Origin: Chloroherpetonaceae bacterium
GTDB lineage: Bacteria > Bacteroidota > Chlorobiia > Chlorobiales > Thermochlorobacteraceae
Reading direction: 5' to 3'
DNA: 59,134 nt
NCBI GenBank assembly: GCA_025055975.1
Contig: JANWWM010000019.1
Span: 1-59,134 of the forward strand
The position numbers and the translations under genes were made by a program. Each line of letters starts with the position of its first letter. Position 1 is the stretch's first letter. The notes below the pieces were generated by a model. That model was not told the origin of the DNA, made no database searches, and worked only from the letters and a program-made list of their open reading frames with translations. Positions 24,004 to 33,653 of the stretch are shown piece after piece.

Positions 24004-25911
24004 TCAGTCGCCTTGAACGGAGTTGGCGGCGGGTTCGGCTTCTTCGGCTTTGTTGCGCTTTTGGTCGAAGTAGCGGCGAATCGTCTCGGCGGTCTTCTTT
24101 CCGACGGCTTGTTCCAATTGCTCAAACGACGCGGATTCCACTTGCGCCACGGAGCCGAAAATTTTGAGCAACTTTTCCGCTTTCGCTTTGCCCACGCCTT
24201 GAATTTCCAAGAGTTCCGTCGAGAGCGTCCGCTTCTGGCGCAAATCGCGGTGAAAGGCGACGGCGAACCGATGCGCCTCGTCTCGAACGTGTTGAAGCAG
24301 TTTGAGCGAGGAAGAGGTCTTCGGCAAGTTGAAGGGCAGAGGCTCGTTTGGAAAGAAGACCTCCTCCAATCGCTTCGCCAAGCCGATGATGGGCACGTTC
24401 AGCCCAAGTTTTTGCAGACTCTCGACGGCGGCGGAAAGTTGTCCCTTGCCGCCATCGACGACGATCAAATCGGGCAAGGGCAGTTCAGTAGCGAGCGAGC
24501 CGCCGTAGCGTCGCTCAATGACTTCGCGCATAGCGGCGAAATCATCGATGCCTTCGACCGAGCGGATTTTGAACTTGCGATAATCCGATTTTTTCGGCTT
24601 GCCATCGACGAAGCAAACCATCGCGGAAACCGTCTCCGCGCCTTGAAAGTGCGAATTGTCGAAGCACTCGATTCGGCGCGGCGGTTTCGGCAATCGCAAA
24701 TCGCGCTCGAGCGAATAGACGCTGCTCGGGATCGCCATCGCTTCGCCGCGTTTTTGTTTTTGGAGCTTGTATTCGTTCAAAAGATGCTCGGCGTTGGCGC
24801 GGCACATGGCGACGAGTTTGGCTTTGTCGCCAATTTGCGGCGCGACGATGTGAACGGATTTCTCCTCGCCCGTCTCGCGCAAACGTTTTTCGAGGAGCGA
24901 AAGAATCGCCTCGCGCGATTCCAATTCGCGCGGAACGAAAATTTCGTCGGGCACGATGTCGGTCGTCTCCAAGTAGTATTTCTCCACGAGGCGAGAAATC
25001 AACGCCGATTCGGATTCGCCATCGACGTTCGAGAAGTAGAAATGTTGCGAGCCAAGCAGTTTGCCGTCGCGCGCTTTGAAGACGACTCCGCAAGCGTCGT
25101 GATGGTCGGAGGCGACGGCGAAAATGTCGCGGTCGATTTCGTCGACGGTCAGAACTTTTTGCTTGGCGGAGTATCGATTCAGCGCCTCCAACTGTTTTTT
25201 GAGAATCGCCGCCTGCTCGAATTTGAGTTGCTTGGCGCATTCCTTCATTCGCGCCTCAATGGAGCGAGCCACGTCCTTCGTCTTGCCCGAAAGCAACCGC
25301 TTGACCTCGTCAATCATCGCGCGATAGTCTTCCATGCTTTGCAAGCCTTCGCACGGACCCTGACATTTCTTGATGTGATAATCCAGACAGACCTTGAACT
25401 TTTTTTGCGCGATCGTTTCGGGAGAAAGTTTGAGCGAGCAACTGCGAACTTGAAAAATCTCGCCGATCGCGTCGAGCAAAAGCCGCATGTGCTTCGTTTC
25501 CGCGTAAGGACCGTAGTATTTGGAGCCATCGCGCTTGACGACGCGCGTCGGAAACACGCGAGGAAAAGGCTCGTTGGTAACGGCGATGTAGGGATAGGTT
25601 TTGTCGTCGCGCAGGTTGATGTTGTATTTCGGCTTGAACTGCTTGATGAGATTGTTTTCGAGAATGAGCGCTTCGACTTCGGACGTGGTGATGATGAGGT
25701 CGAGGTCGCGGATTTTGCTGACGAGCAGGCGCGTTTTTTCGTTGTGGTCGGAAAGGTTGCGGAAATACGATTGCACGCGCGCTCGAAGATTTTTCGCCTT
25801 GCCCACGTAGATCACGTTGCCCGCTTTGTCCTTGAACTGATACACGCCGGGCGACGAGGGCAAATTTTCCAACTTCGTTTTTAGCGCGTCGGGAATTTCG
25901 AGTTCAGACAT
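24004..25911 (-). CDS. uvrC: excinuclease ABC subunit C
   Basis: Makes the two incisions of nucleotide excision repair. The ATG at 25909-25911 gives a 635-residue protein (MSELEIPDALKTKLENLPSS), a normal length; an 11-residue upstream extension is not needed. Domains in order: GIY-YIG nuclease (about 16-95, SSPGVYQFKDKAGNVIYVGKAKNLRA), a Cys-containing linker (CLDYHIKKCQGPCEG, about 165), the UVR coiled segment (about 205-240), the RNase H-like nuclease (about 390-545, IECFDNSHFQGAETVSAMV and DLIVVDGGKGQLSAA) and tandem helix-hairpin-helix motifs at the end (LLEIQGVGKAKAEKLLKIFG). All core residues are present. Confidence 0.97.
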   Translation of the reverse strand: MSELEIPDALKTKLENLPSSPGVYQFKDKAGNVIYVGKAKNLRARVQSYFRNLSDHNEKTRLLVSKIRDLDLIITTSEVEALILENNLIKQFKPKYNINLRDDKTYPYIAVTNEPFPRVFPTRVVKRDGSKYYGPYAETKHMRLLLDAIGEIFQVRSCSLKLSPETIAQKKFKVCLDYHIKKCQGPCEGLQSMEDYRAMIDEVKRLLSGKTKDVARSIEARMKECAKQLKFEQAAILKKQLEALNRYSAKQKVLTVDEIDRDIFAVASDHHDACGVVFKARDGKLLGSQHFYFSNVDGESESALISRLVEKYYLETTDIVPDEIFVPRELESREAILSLLEKRLRETGEEKSVHIVAPQIGDKAKLVAMCRANAEHLLNEYKLQKQKRGEAMAIPSSVYSLERDLRLPKPPRRIECFDNSHFQGAETVSAMVCFVDGKPKKSDYRKFKIRSVEGIDDFAAMREVIERRYGGSLATELPLPDLIVVDGGKGQLSAAVESLQKLGLNVPIIGLAKRLEEVFFPNEPLPFNLPKTSSSLKLLQHVRDEAHRFAVAFHRDLRQKRTLSTELLEIQGVGKAKAEKLLKIFGSVAQVESASFEQLEQAVGKKTAETIRRYFDQKRNKAEEAEPAANSVQGD

Positions 25912-26001
25912 CGGACGATCTCGGTTCTGCGTTGCGCGCCCCAAACGAGCGGGAGACGCGACGTCGTTGGCGACTTCTGACGATTGGAGAAAGCGAGCAT
26001 G

Positions 26002-29000
26002 TCATTTTTCCTCAATAAGTTCGAGCGGCGCGACGGGCGCGAGCGCGTCGCGTCGTTCCGTTGAAAGATACGAATACATCGCGGGCACGACATAAAGCGC
26101 GAGAACGCTCGAAAACATCATTCCGAACACGACCGCAATCCCCATCGAGACGCGACTTTCCGACCCCGCGCCCAACGCCATCGCAACGGGCGCAAAGCCC
26201 AAAATCGTCGAAAGGCTCGTCATCAAAATCGGGCGAAAGCGTTGAACGGCGGCGTCTTCGACCGCGTCGGCTTTCGAAAGCCCGTCGAATTTGCGTTGAT
26301 TGGCGAACTCCACGATTAAAATCCCGTTCTTCGTTACCAATCCGATGAGCATAATGATTCCGATTTGCGAGAAAATGTTGAGCGTCTGATTGAAATACCA
26401 CAGCGCCAAAAGCGTTCCTGCCAGCGCCAGCGGCACGGTGAAAAGGATGATGAACGGGTCGCGGAAACTCTCGAACTGCGCCGCAAGCGCGAGATAAATC
26501 AACATCAAAGCGAGAATGAACGCGAAGAGCAGGCTGGACGAACTTTCCTCGTAATCCTTCGACGGACCGTCGAGCGCGGTAACGAATCGCTCGTCGAGGG
26601 TTTGTTGAGCGATGCGACGCATTTCGGCAACGCCGTCGCCGATGGTTTTGCCCGGCGCAAGCCCGGCTTGAACCGTCGCCGAGAGGTAGCGATTGTAGCG
26701 AAAGAGTTGCGGCGGCGCGCTTTGTTCGGCGAGTTTGACGACGTTGTCAAGTTGGACGAGTTCGCCGCGAGAATTGCGCGCGAAGAGCGATTGCAAGTCG
26801 ATGGGCGCGTCGCGCTTGCCGCGTTCCACCTGCCCGATGATTTGATACTGCTTGCCGTCCATAATGAAAAACCCGAAGCGTTGCCCGCTATACGAGGCTT
26901 GCAAGATCTGCGCGACGTCGGCGACCGACACGCCCAACGCCCGCGCTCGGTCGCGATCGATTTCCACTTTGAGTTCGGGCTTGTTGAATTTGAGATTGAC
27001 GTCGACGAAGTTGAAGACGGGGCTTTTGCGCGCTTCGTTCAAAAATTTGGGCAAGGCTTCTTTCAAGGCATCGAGGCTTGGGGCTTGAAGCACGAATTGC
27101 ACGGGCAAGCCGCCGCGCGGATTCGAGACGGCTTGCTCTTGCGAGACGAAAACGCGCGCCTGCGAAAACGAGCGCGCTTTCTGCGAAAGGTCGTCGACGA
27201 TTTCTTGTTGCGAGCGCGAGCGTTCCTCGCGCGGTTTGAGAAACGCTCGCGCAAAACCCGTGTTCGCGGCGGACGCGCCGAAGCTCGGCGACGTTACCGT
27301 GATGATGGCTTCTTTTTCGGGCACGAGTTCTTCGAGCGTTTTGCCCAAAGCGCGCATAAACGCATCGACATACTCAAACGAAGCGCCTTCGGGAGCGGTC
27401 GCAAACAAACGCACCACGCCGCGATCTTCGTTGGGCGTGAGTTCGCTCGGCAGAAGCGCGCCAAAAAGCGCGATCAGCGCCAAACACGAAGCGACGATCG
27501 GAAACGCGAGCCAACGCCGTCGCAGGAACGCTTTGAGCGAACAGCGATACCGCTCCGCGAGCGCGTTGAACAGCGGCTCGGTCATCGCGTAAAATTTGCC
27601 CGTTTGCGAGCGACGTTTCAAAAGCCGCGAGCAGAGCATTGGCGTGAGCGTGAGCGCGACAAACGAAGAAATGACGACCGCGCCCGCCACCACCACGCCG
27701 AACTCGCGGAACAAACGACCCGTCAAGCCTTGCAAAAACACGACGGGCAAAAACACCGCCACGAGCACGACCGTCGTCGCCACCACCGCAAAGAAAATTT
27801 CCGACGCGCCTTTTTGCGCCGCTCGCAACGGCGCTTCGCCTCGCTCGATTTTGGCGTAGATGTTTTCCAAAACCACGATGGCGTCGTCGACCACGATTCC
27901 AATCGCCAACGCCAAGCCCAAAAGCGTCAGCACGTTGATGGAAAAGCCGAAGAGATACATAACGAAAAACGCGCCGATGAGCGAGATGGGAATCGCAAGC
28001 GAGGGAATGAGCGTCGTGCGCCAATCGCGCAGAAACAGAAAGATGATGAACACCACGAGCGCAAACGCGACGCAGAGCGTCTCGATCACTTCACGAATCG
28101 AGGCGCGAATGAACTTCGAGCTGTCGTAGGCGACGGCAAGGCTGAAATCGCTCGGCAGTTCTTTTTTGACGTGCTCCAAACGCTTGTAGACTTCGTCGGC
28201 GATTTGAATGTGATTGGCGCCGGGTTGCGGAATGACGGCGCAAGCGACCATCATCACGCCGTCGCGTCGCAGAATCGTCCGCTCGTTTTCGGGGTAGAGT
28301 TCGGCTCTGCCGACGTCGCCGAAGCGAATCGCTCTGCCGCCGTCTTCGCGCAAAATCATCTGCTCGAATTCTTCGGGCTTCGTAAGGCGACCGATGGCGC
28401 GCACCGTGAGTTCGGTCTTGTCCCCTTCGAGCCTGCCCGTCGGGAGCTCGACATTTTCGCGGTTCAAAGCGGCTTGCGCATCGAGAGGAGTCAAGCCGTA
28501 GGCGGCGAGTTTTTCGGGCGACATCCACAGCCGCATGGAGTATTTCTTTTCGCCCCAAATTTGAATTTCGCTCACGCCGTTGATGGTTTGCAATCGCTCT
28601 TTGAGAATGTTCGTGGCGATGGCGGAAATTTCGAGCGGATGGCGCGAATCGCTTTTGAGGTTGAGAATCAAAATCGGCGAGGCGTTCGCGTCGGCTTTGG
28701 CGACGACGGGCGGGTCGACGTCGGGGGGCAATCGACGAATGGCTTGGGCGACTTTGTCGCGCACGTCGTTGGCGGCAACGTCAAGGTCGGTTTCAAGCGT
28801 GAACTCCACCGTGATGACGGAGCGTCCGTCCGTGCTCGTCGAAGCGATCGATCGCACGCCCGCAACGCCGTTGATGGCGTCTTCGAGCGGCTCGGTGATT
28901 TGCGAAAGCATCACGTCCGCGTTGGCGCCCGCGTAGGTCGTCGTTACCGTTACGACGGGCGGATCGACCGACGGATACTCGCGCACGCCGAGAAACAAAA

Positions 29001-29085
29001 AACCAATCGCGCCAAAGAGCGCGATCGCCATCGACAGCACGATCGACAAAACTGGACGCTGAATGCAAACGTGCGACAAACTCAT
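26002..29085 (-). CDS. RND multidrug efflux transporter (AcrB/HAE1 family)
   Basis: A 1027-residue inner-membrane proton-driven pump starting at the ATG at 29083-29085 (MSLSHVCIQRPVLSIVLSM). Features are typical: the first TM segment (about 11-30), a large periplasmic porter domain containing EYPSVDPPVVTVTTTYAGANADVM, a TM2-6 block with the conserved GLALAIGIVVDDAIVVLENI (the Asp pair of proton relay), a second porter domain, and C-terminal TM segments with LIGLVTKNGILIVEFANQ. The membrane-fusion partner and outer-membrane channel normally encoded with HAE1 pumps are absent on both sides here, so the partner must be elsewhere or the pump is an orphan. The substrate is unknown. Confidence 0.95.
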   Translation of the reverse strand: MSLSHVCIQRPVLSIVLSMAIALFGAIGFLFLGVREYPSVDPPVVTVTTTYAGANADVMLSQITEPLEDAINGVAGVRSIASTSTDGRSVITVEFTLETDLDVAANDVRDKVAQAIRRLPPDVDPPVVAKADANASPILILNLKSDSRHPLEISAIATNILKERLQTINGVSEIQIWGEKKYSMRLWMSPEKLAAYGLTPLDAQAALNRENVELPTGRLEGDKTELTVRAIGRLTKPEEFEQMILREDGGRAIRFGDVGRAELYPENERTILRRDGVMMVACAVIPQPGANHIQIADEVYKRLEHVKKELPSDFSLAVAYDSSKFIRASIREVIETLCVAFALVVFIIFLFLRDWRTTLIPSLAIPISLIGAFFVMYLFGFSINVLTLLGLALAIGIVVDDAIVVLENIYAKIERGEAPLRAAQKGASEIFFAVVATTVVLVAVFLPVVFLQGLTGRLFREFGVVVAGAVVISSFVALTLTPMLCSRLLKRRSQTGKFYAMTEPLFNALAERYRCSLKAFLRRRWLAFPIVASCLALIALFGALLPSELTPNEDRGVVRLFATAPEGASFEYVDAFMRALGKTLEELVPEKEAIITVTSPSFGASAANTGFARAFLKPREERSRSQQEIVDDLSQKARSFSQARVFVSQEQAVSNPRGGLPVQFVLQAPSLDALKEALPKFLNEARKSPVFNFVDVNLKFNKPELKVEIDRDRARALGVSVADVAQILQASYSGQRFGFFIMDGKQYQIIGQVERGKRDAPIDLQSLFARNSRGELVQLDNVVKLAEQSAPPQLFRYNRYLSATVQAGLAPGKTIGDGVAEMRRIAQQTLDERFVTALDGPSKDYEESSSSLLFAFILALMLIYLALAAQFESFRDPFIILFTVPLALAGTLLALWYFNQTLNIFSQIGIIMLIGLVTKNGILIVEFANQRKFDGLSKADAVEDAAVQRFRPILMTSLSTILGFAPVAMALGAGSESRVSMGIAVVFGMMFSSVLALYVVPAMYSYLSTERRDALAPVAPLELIEEK

Positions 29086-29163
29086 CGCAAAAAATTTTAA
29101 GCCATCATTGATTGTTCGTTGACGGCGAATTTCCAATCGCGTCGTCGCATCAAGGCGAAAAAA

Positions 29164-31218
29164 ATGCTTTCATTCGTCAAATCAAAGCCCGTTCCGAGCC
29201 TCTCTCTTGAAGAGTTCGTCAAATCCGTTCCCGACGCGCAAGCGCAAGACGATGGCAAGTGGCTCGTCGAGCTTGTGGCGCAAATTCGCCCGAAGAAAAC
29301 GGAAACGCCCGAAGACGCGGCGAATCGGCTCTCGCGGCTCGTTCAAATGCTTCGCGCCTCTCCCGAAACGCTCGCGGCGTTCAGAGCCTATTTGAGCCAC
29401 CACATCGAGAAGCGCAATCATGTCCGATTGCTCACCGAAAAAGGCGCGAGCGTTAGTCCGAGCTTTTTCTCCGAAGCGCTCTTGCGCGTTGGCGAAAAAA
29501 TTTTGCCTCCGCTGCGCGACCCGACCGACCTTGCCGACTTCCTTGAAGAATGCTTCTCGGAGCCAACCGACCACCTTTGGGTCAAAGCCATTCCCAACGC
29601 AACGTGGCTCGACCTGTGGCAACTCTTGAATCGAGACGGCGAATTGCCCGCCTGCGTCGTCTTTGAAATTTCGTTGATGCAATCGATTCTCGTGCTCTCG
29701 CATCGCGTCAGCGCGATGGGTTTGGAGCCTGACTTGATGAAGCGCGTTCCGCCCATTGAGCGCTTTCCCTCGCCGTTCATCACGATGGATACGGAAGTGG
29801 GCAACTACGTGGAGTTGCGTCAAAAGCGAATTTTGAATTCGAGCGCGGTCGACGACGAGACGCTCTCGGCGCAGTATGAACGAGCGATGCGCGCGATTGG
29901 AGAGACGCTCGACTGCTTGGAATGGGTGCGAGAAACCCAAACCTCGAAGGGCGTGAGCTTGCGCCTCGTGTATTTGCTTCATCGCATTCGGCGAGCGGTG
30001 GAGCGAATGAAAATTTTGCTTCGCTTGATTTCGCCGTTTGACATGGCGAAACGCGCGCAGATTGGGGTCGCGCTGTTCAAAGAGCTAGTTCGCGCCGTGA
30101 ATTTGAGCCGCGACTTGAAAGAACACTTCTCCGAGAACACGAGCCTTTTAGCCTACAAAATCGCCGAACACACGAGCGCGACGGGCGAGCGATACATCAC
30201 CACGACGCGCCGCGAGTATTGGGACTTTTTGGTCGACGCGATGGGCGGCGGATTCATCATCGCGTTCACGAATTGGGTGAAATTTTTAATCGCCTACTTG
30301 CACGCCGCGCCCGTTGCGAGCGGCGTTCTTTACAGCCTCAACTACGCGGGCAGTTTCATTGCGATGCAGGTTTTTCACTTCTCGCTCGCCACGAAACAGC
30401 CTGCGATGACGGCGTCGGCGTTGGCGCGCTCGCTTGGCGACGCTGGCGCGTCCGAGCGCAACCTTGAAAACGCGGCGGATCTCATCGTCAAAATTTCGCG
30501 CAGTCAATTCGCCGCGTTCTTGGGCAATCTGTCCGTCGTGTTGCCGCTCGCCTTCGCGCTGTCGTGGATTTGGTTCTTCGTTTCGGGTTCGCACATCGCC
30601 ACCGAAGAAAAAGCCTTCGCCACGATTGCGTCGTTTCACCCGTTCAAGACGCTGACGATTTTCTACGCCGCCATCACGGGCGTGATTCTCTATCTCGGCA
30701 GCGTCGTGTCGGGCTACTTCGACAACTTCGTCGCCATCGGGCAAGTTTGCGACCGAATCCGCGAGCATCGCTTTTTGCGCAAACACGTTTCGGCGGAAAC
30801 GCTTGGCAAGATCGGCAAGCACTTGGAGCGAAACTTGGGCGGGTTGATGGGCAATCTCTTCTTGGGATTCGCGCTCGGAATGACGCCCATCATCGGTCAA
30901 ATCACGGGACTGCCGCTCGATGTGCGCCACGTGACGATCGCGGGCGGCGGCTCGACGATCGCGTTTGCGAAAATTTGGGACAAACTGTCCGCGCTCGACA
31001 TCGCCATAACGCTCTTTGGCGTGTTCTGCGTTGGCTTTACGAACTTTCTCGTCAGTTTCAGTTTGTCGCTCGCGCTCGCCATCAGTTCGCGTCGCGTCAA
31101 TTTCAAACAAAGTCGCAAGTTGATCGCCATCGTGGGCAAACGCTTCAAAGAGAATCCGTTGCAATTTTTCTTTCCGCCCAAAAACGCGACGCATCAGCCG
31201 CAAGCCGCGCTTCATTAG
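29164..31218 (+). CDS. Gcr-family 'site-specific recombinase' (multi-pass membrane protein)
   Basis: A 684-residue member of the family named site-specific recombinase (PF10136, from gonococcal Gcr). It carries no known recombinase catalytic motif and looks like a membrane protein. The N-terminal two-thirds is soluble and helical. The family-typical block EHTSATGERYITTTRREYWDFLVDA is followed by hydrophobic segments (MGGGFIIAFTNWVKFLIAYL, VLPLAFALSWIWFFVSG, LTIFYAAITGVILYLGSVVSGY, ITLFGVFCVGFTNFLVSF). The start is the ATG at 29164. The recombinase name should be treated with caution; the role is unknown. It is divergent from the RND pump gene, 78 bases apart. Confidence 0.82.
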   Translation: MLSFVKSKPVPSLSLEEFVKSVPDAQAQDDGKWLVELVAQIRPKKTETPEDAANRLSRLVQMLRASPETLAAFRAYLSHHIEKRNHVRLLTEKGASVSPSFFSEALLRVGEKILPPLRDPTDLADFLEECFSEPTDHLWVKAIPNATWLDLWQLLNRDGELPACVVFEISLMQSILVLSHRVSAMGLEPDLMKRVPPIERFPSPFITMDTEVGNYVELRQKRILNSSAVDDETLSAQYERAMRAIGETLDCLEWVRETQTSKGVSLRLVYLLHRIRRAVERMKILLRLISPFDMAKRAQIGVALFKELVRAVNLSRDLKEHFSENTSLLAYKIAEHTSATGERYITTTRREYWDFLVDAMGGGFIIAFTNWVKFLIAYLHAAPVASGVLYSLNYAGSFIAMQVFHFSLATKQPAMTASALARSLGDAGASERNLENAADLIVKISRSQFAAFLGNLSVVLPLAFALSWIWFFVSGSHIATEEKAFATIASFHPFKTLTIFYAAITGVILYLGSVVSGYFDNFVAIGQVCDRIREHRFLRKHVSAETLGKIGKHLERNLGGLMGNLFLGFALGMTPIIGQITGLPLDVRHVTIAGGGSTIAFAKIWDKLSALDIAITLFGVFCVGFTNFLVSFSLSLALAISSRRVNFKQSRKLIAIVGKRFKENPLQFFFPPKNATHQPQAALH

Positions 31219-31241
31219 GTTGCGCCGACAAGTCCGCGATT

Positions 31242-31393
31242 GTCATGCTGAACGAAGCGGAGCGAAGAATCCATTTCAGAGAAGCGAGAAAGCCAATTCG
31301 CAATTGACAATTCGCAATTCGCAAGCCTTCGTGGATTCCTCGCTACGCTCGGAATGACAAAACGACGAAGCGAAGCGGAGCGAAGAATCCATC
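31242..31393. repeat. composite inverted-repeat element (BIME-like)
   Basis: Form B plus at 31242-31273, form A minus at 31332-31358, and a partial form B plus at 31364-31393. The spacer between the first two (TCAGAGAAGCGAGAAAGCCA then AATTCGCAATTG copies) also occurs at 44.37-44.40 kb between the same two units, so unit-spacer-unit moves or spreads as one element. It lies between two plus-strand genes. Confidence 0.85.
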
Positions 31394-31476
31394 GCCTCAT
31401 TTGCCGAAAAGACGAAATCGCCTTTCGAAAATTTTTCGCACATTCGCGTCGCTAATCCAAACGTGTCATCGCCGCA

Positions 31477-32580
31477 ATGAGCAACGCGCCGCAATCGTCG
31501 CCCGACGACGCATCGTCGGAACAGCCCAAAATCTCGCCCGAACCACTGCCCGATTTGCCCGTCGAGAGCGACGCGACGGGCGGAATTTTTCCGAATCGCA
31601 ATCGCGGATGCGCGCTCGCGTTCGTCGCCGTCGTTACGCTCTTTTTCGGGTGGATCGCGCTGATGATTAATCTGCCCGCCTCTCGTCCCGAACCCGAACC
31701 GCTCGCGCCAGAGGTGCGACGCAAAATCGAGGCGCTGCCGCTTGGCGCGAACGTCATTGCGTTTGCGAACCTGCGCGCCATTCGGCAGACGGGCTTTTGG
31801 AACGAGTTTCTCCCCGACAGCGTCAAGTCAAAGCCGCTCTTCTCCGATTCGAGCGCGATTGGGCGATTGATGCGCCTTGCCGACTTCAACGTCGCGCGCG
31901 ACGCGGATACGCTGATGCTCGCGGTTCAAAATCGTCTCGACGCGCCCGAACTCAACATCGCCATCGTAACGGCGACCTTCGACACGGCAAAAATTTTCAA
32001 AGCCTTGCCGCTCGTCGCCAAAGAGCGCTTCGCCGTCGCGCCGAGCAAAAGCGCGTTTCGGCTCGACGACAAGCAATGGGCTTGCTTCGCCACGCCAACG
32101 GAACTCGTCTTGTCCAACGACGTGAGTTTGATTGAACGCTATCTCGCGCCGCAAGAAAGTTTCTTCGCCGCCGATAGCGTGATGTCGCCGCTCATCGACG
32201 AGGTGCGCTACAAATCGCACGTTTGGCTGGCGCTCGGCTCGACGCGCTGGGCGATGGAAGCCCTGCGCGGCTTGACCGCTTCGAGCGAAGGGCTTTCGGA
32301 ATCGGGAAACGTCAGCAAAGTGCAACGGCTGACGCTCTGCGCGCTCTTTTCGGACGGGCTTGCCATTGAATCGATTTGGCATTACGACTCGCGCACGAGC
32401 GCGTTCTTCGCAGGTGGCTTGGTGCGGCTCGCCGCTTGGGTCTCCAAACAGTTTAGCCAACGCCAAAGCCAAGCCATCAAAAAGGTTCTCGCCGAACTCG
32501 TAATTACGCAAAACTTGGAATGCCTCGTCTTTGAAGCGAGCTTCTCTCGCGCGCTTCTCGACGAACTGCGGAAAAATTAG
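31477..32580 (+). CDS. membrane-anchored protein of unknown function
   Basis: A 367-residue protein. The first 45 residues are Ser/Pro/Glu-rich and probably cytoplasmic. One transmembrane helix follows (about 45-65, CALAFVAVVTLFFGWIALMI), then a roughly 300-residue extracytoplasmic domain. That domain starts with EALPLGANVIAFANLRAIRQTGFW and alternates beta-strand and helix in the manner of the DUF3352-like or 'ABC substrate-binding-like' proteins that monitor protein levels, but I cannot assign it. It follows a repeat-filled spacer and is followed by another. Confidence 0.72.
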   Translation: MSNAPQSSPDDASSEQPKISPEPLPDLPVESDATGGIFPNRNRGCALAFVAVVTLFFGWIALMINLPASRPEPEPLAPEVRRKIEALPLGANVIAFANLRAIRQTGFWNEFLPDSVKSKPLFSDSSAIGRLMRLADFNVARDADTLMLAVQNRLDAPELNIAIVTATFDTAKIFKALPLVAKERFAVAPSKSAFRLDDKQWACFATPTELVLSNDVSLIERYLAPQESFFAADSVMSPLIDEVRYKSHVWLALGSTRWAMEALRGLTASSEGLSESGNVSKVQRLTLCALFSDGLAIESIWHYDSRTSAFFAGGLVRLAAWVSKQFSQRQSQAIKKVLAELVITQNLECLVFEASFSRALLDELRKN

Positions 32581-32671
32581 GGCGCGTCGGCGCGTTCAGA
32601 CCCGACCCGATTCCGACCGCGTCAGAATCGTCCTCTCTCCTTGCGCAAGGAGAGGAGGGTGGGAGCAAGGC

Positions 32672-32855
32672 GGATTCCTCGCTGCGCTCGGAATGACAAA
32701 TGAGTTTCTGCCAACAAGGGAACGATGTCATTCTGAGCGGCGCGAAGCATCCATTTGCGGAGAGGTTCGATTCGCAATTGGCAATCCGAGATTCGCAATC
32801 CGCCGCGGATTCCTTACGGGAGCGGACGATGTCATTCTGAACGAAGCGGAAGAAT
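32672..32855. repeat. cluster of three interspersed repeat units
   Basis: Form A minus at 32672-32698, form B plus at 32727-32753 (degraded, with GCATCC for GAATCC) and form B plus at 32831-32855. The spacer module with AATTGGCAATCC-type segments is present between the last two. The cluster lies between the convergent 31477 gene and the TSUP transporter. No coding region is supported in 32581-32870. Confidence 0.8.
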
Positions 32856-32870
32856 GCGCTTTTCCAAAAA

Positions 32871-33650
32871 TCAACTCGCGTCGAAAGCGTCGAGGGCGAA
32901 TTTGAGAATCGTTGCGGCGATGACGAGCAAGAACGCGCCGCGCACGAAGGCGCTTCCTTTAAGCAAGGCGAGACGCGATCCCAAAATCGAGCCCAGCACG
33001 TTGAACGCGCCCATCGCAAGTCCGAGCGAAACTATCACGTGTCCCGCGGGGGCGAAGTAGCAAAGCGCCGCAAAGTTCGTCGAGAAATTCACCGCTTTCG
33101 CCATCGCCGAGGCGCGCAGAAAATCGCATCCGAAAATCCCGATGAACGCCACGATGAGAAAACTGCCCGTCCCTGGTCCAAAAAAGCCGTCGTAGAACCC
33201 GATTCCCGCGCCAAGCAAAGCGGCGCAGAGGGTCGATTTCCAACCCGTCAACTTGGGCGAGCGATTGGCGCCGAAGTCTTTTTTCGCCGCCACATAAACG
33301 CCAACCACGACGAGCAAAACGAACACGATTGGACGAATCCAATCTTTCGGAACGAGGCTCACGACCCTCGCGCCAAGAAAAGAAAAAACGAAAGCGAAGC
33401 CCGCCGTCCAAAGCGCGACGCGCCAATCGAGCTCGACGCGGCGAGCGTATTGCGCCGTGGCGACGCTCGTGCCGCAGATGGAGGAGAGCTTGTTCGTGCC
33501 GAAAATCGTCGCGTGCTCGTCGAGGGGCGAAAAGATGAAGAGCGCGGGCAGTTGAATCAAACCGCCTCCGCCCGCGATGGAATCGATGAAGCCCGCCAAG
33601 AACGCAAACGCGCACAGCGGCAAGGCGTCGAGAGCGAAACTTTCCAACAC
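32871..33650 (-). CDS. TSUP-family (TauE/SafE) membrane transporter
   Basis: A 259-residue integral membrane protein of about eight helices. The family signature is at the N-terminus: FAFLAGFIDSIAGGGGLIQLPALF (about 15-38), whose repeat LGAGIGFYDGFFGPGTGSFLIV is seen near residue 150; the two halves are an internal duplication. TSUP proteins are proposed to carry sulfite, sulfoacetate or other organosulfur anions across the inner membrane. No sulfur gene is adjacent, so the substrate stays open. The gene is 3 bases from the EVE gene upstream on the same strand, so the two are probably co-transcribed. Confidence 0.92.
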   Translation of the reverse strand: MLESFALDALPLCAFAFLAGFIDSIAGGGGLIQLPALFIFSPLDEHATIFGTNKLSSICGTSVATAQYARRVELDWRVALWTAGFAFVFSFLGARVVSLVPKDWIRPIVFVLLVVVGVYVAAKKDFGANRSPKLTGWKSTLCAALLGAGIGFYDGFFGPGTGSFLIVAFIGIFGCDFLRASAMAKAVNFSTNFAALCYFAPAGHVIVSLGLAMGAFNVLGSILGSRLALLKGSAFVRGAFLLVIAATILKFALDAFDAS

Positions 33651-33653
33651 GTT

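Noticed and set aside
23911..25884. 657-codon plus-strand open frame opposite uvrC
   Set aside because: It is the antisense shadow of uvrC: a G+C-rich third position removes stops on the other strand. There is no recognisable protein feature.
26365..29100. 911-codon plus-strand open frame opposite the RND pump
   Set aside because: It is antisense to a clear HAE1 transporter and is extremely rich in Arg, Glu and His without a domain, as expected for a shadow frame.
29164..31218. Taking the 'site-specific recombinase' name as evidence for DNA recombination
   Set aside because: No tyrosine or serine recombinase catalytic residues are visible, and the C-terminal part is clearly transmembrane.
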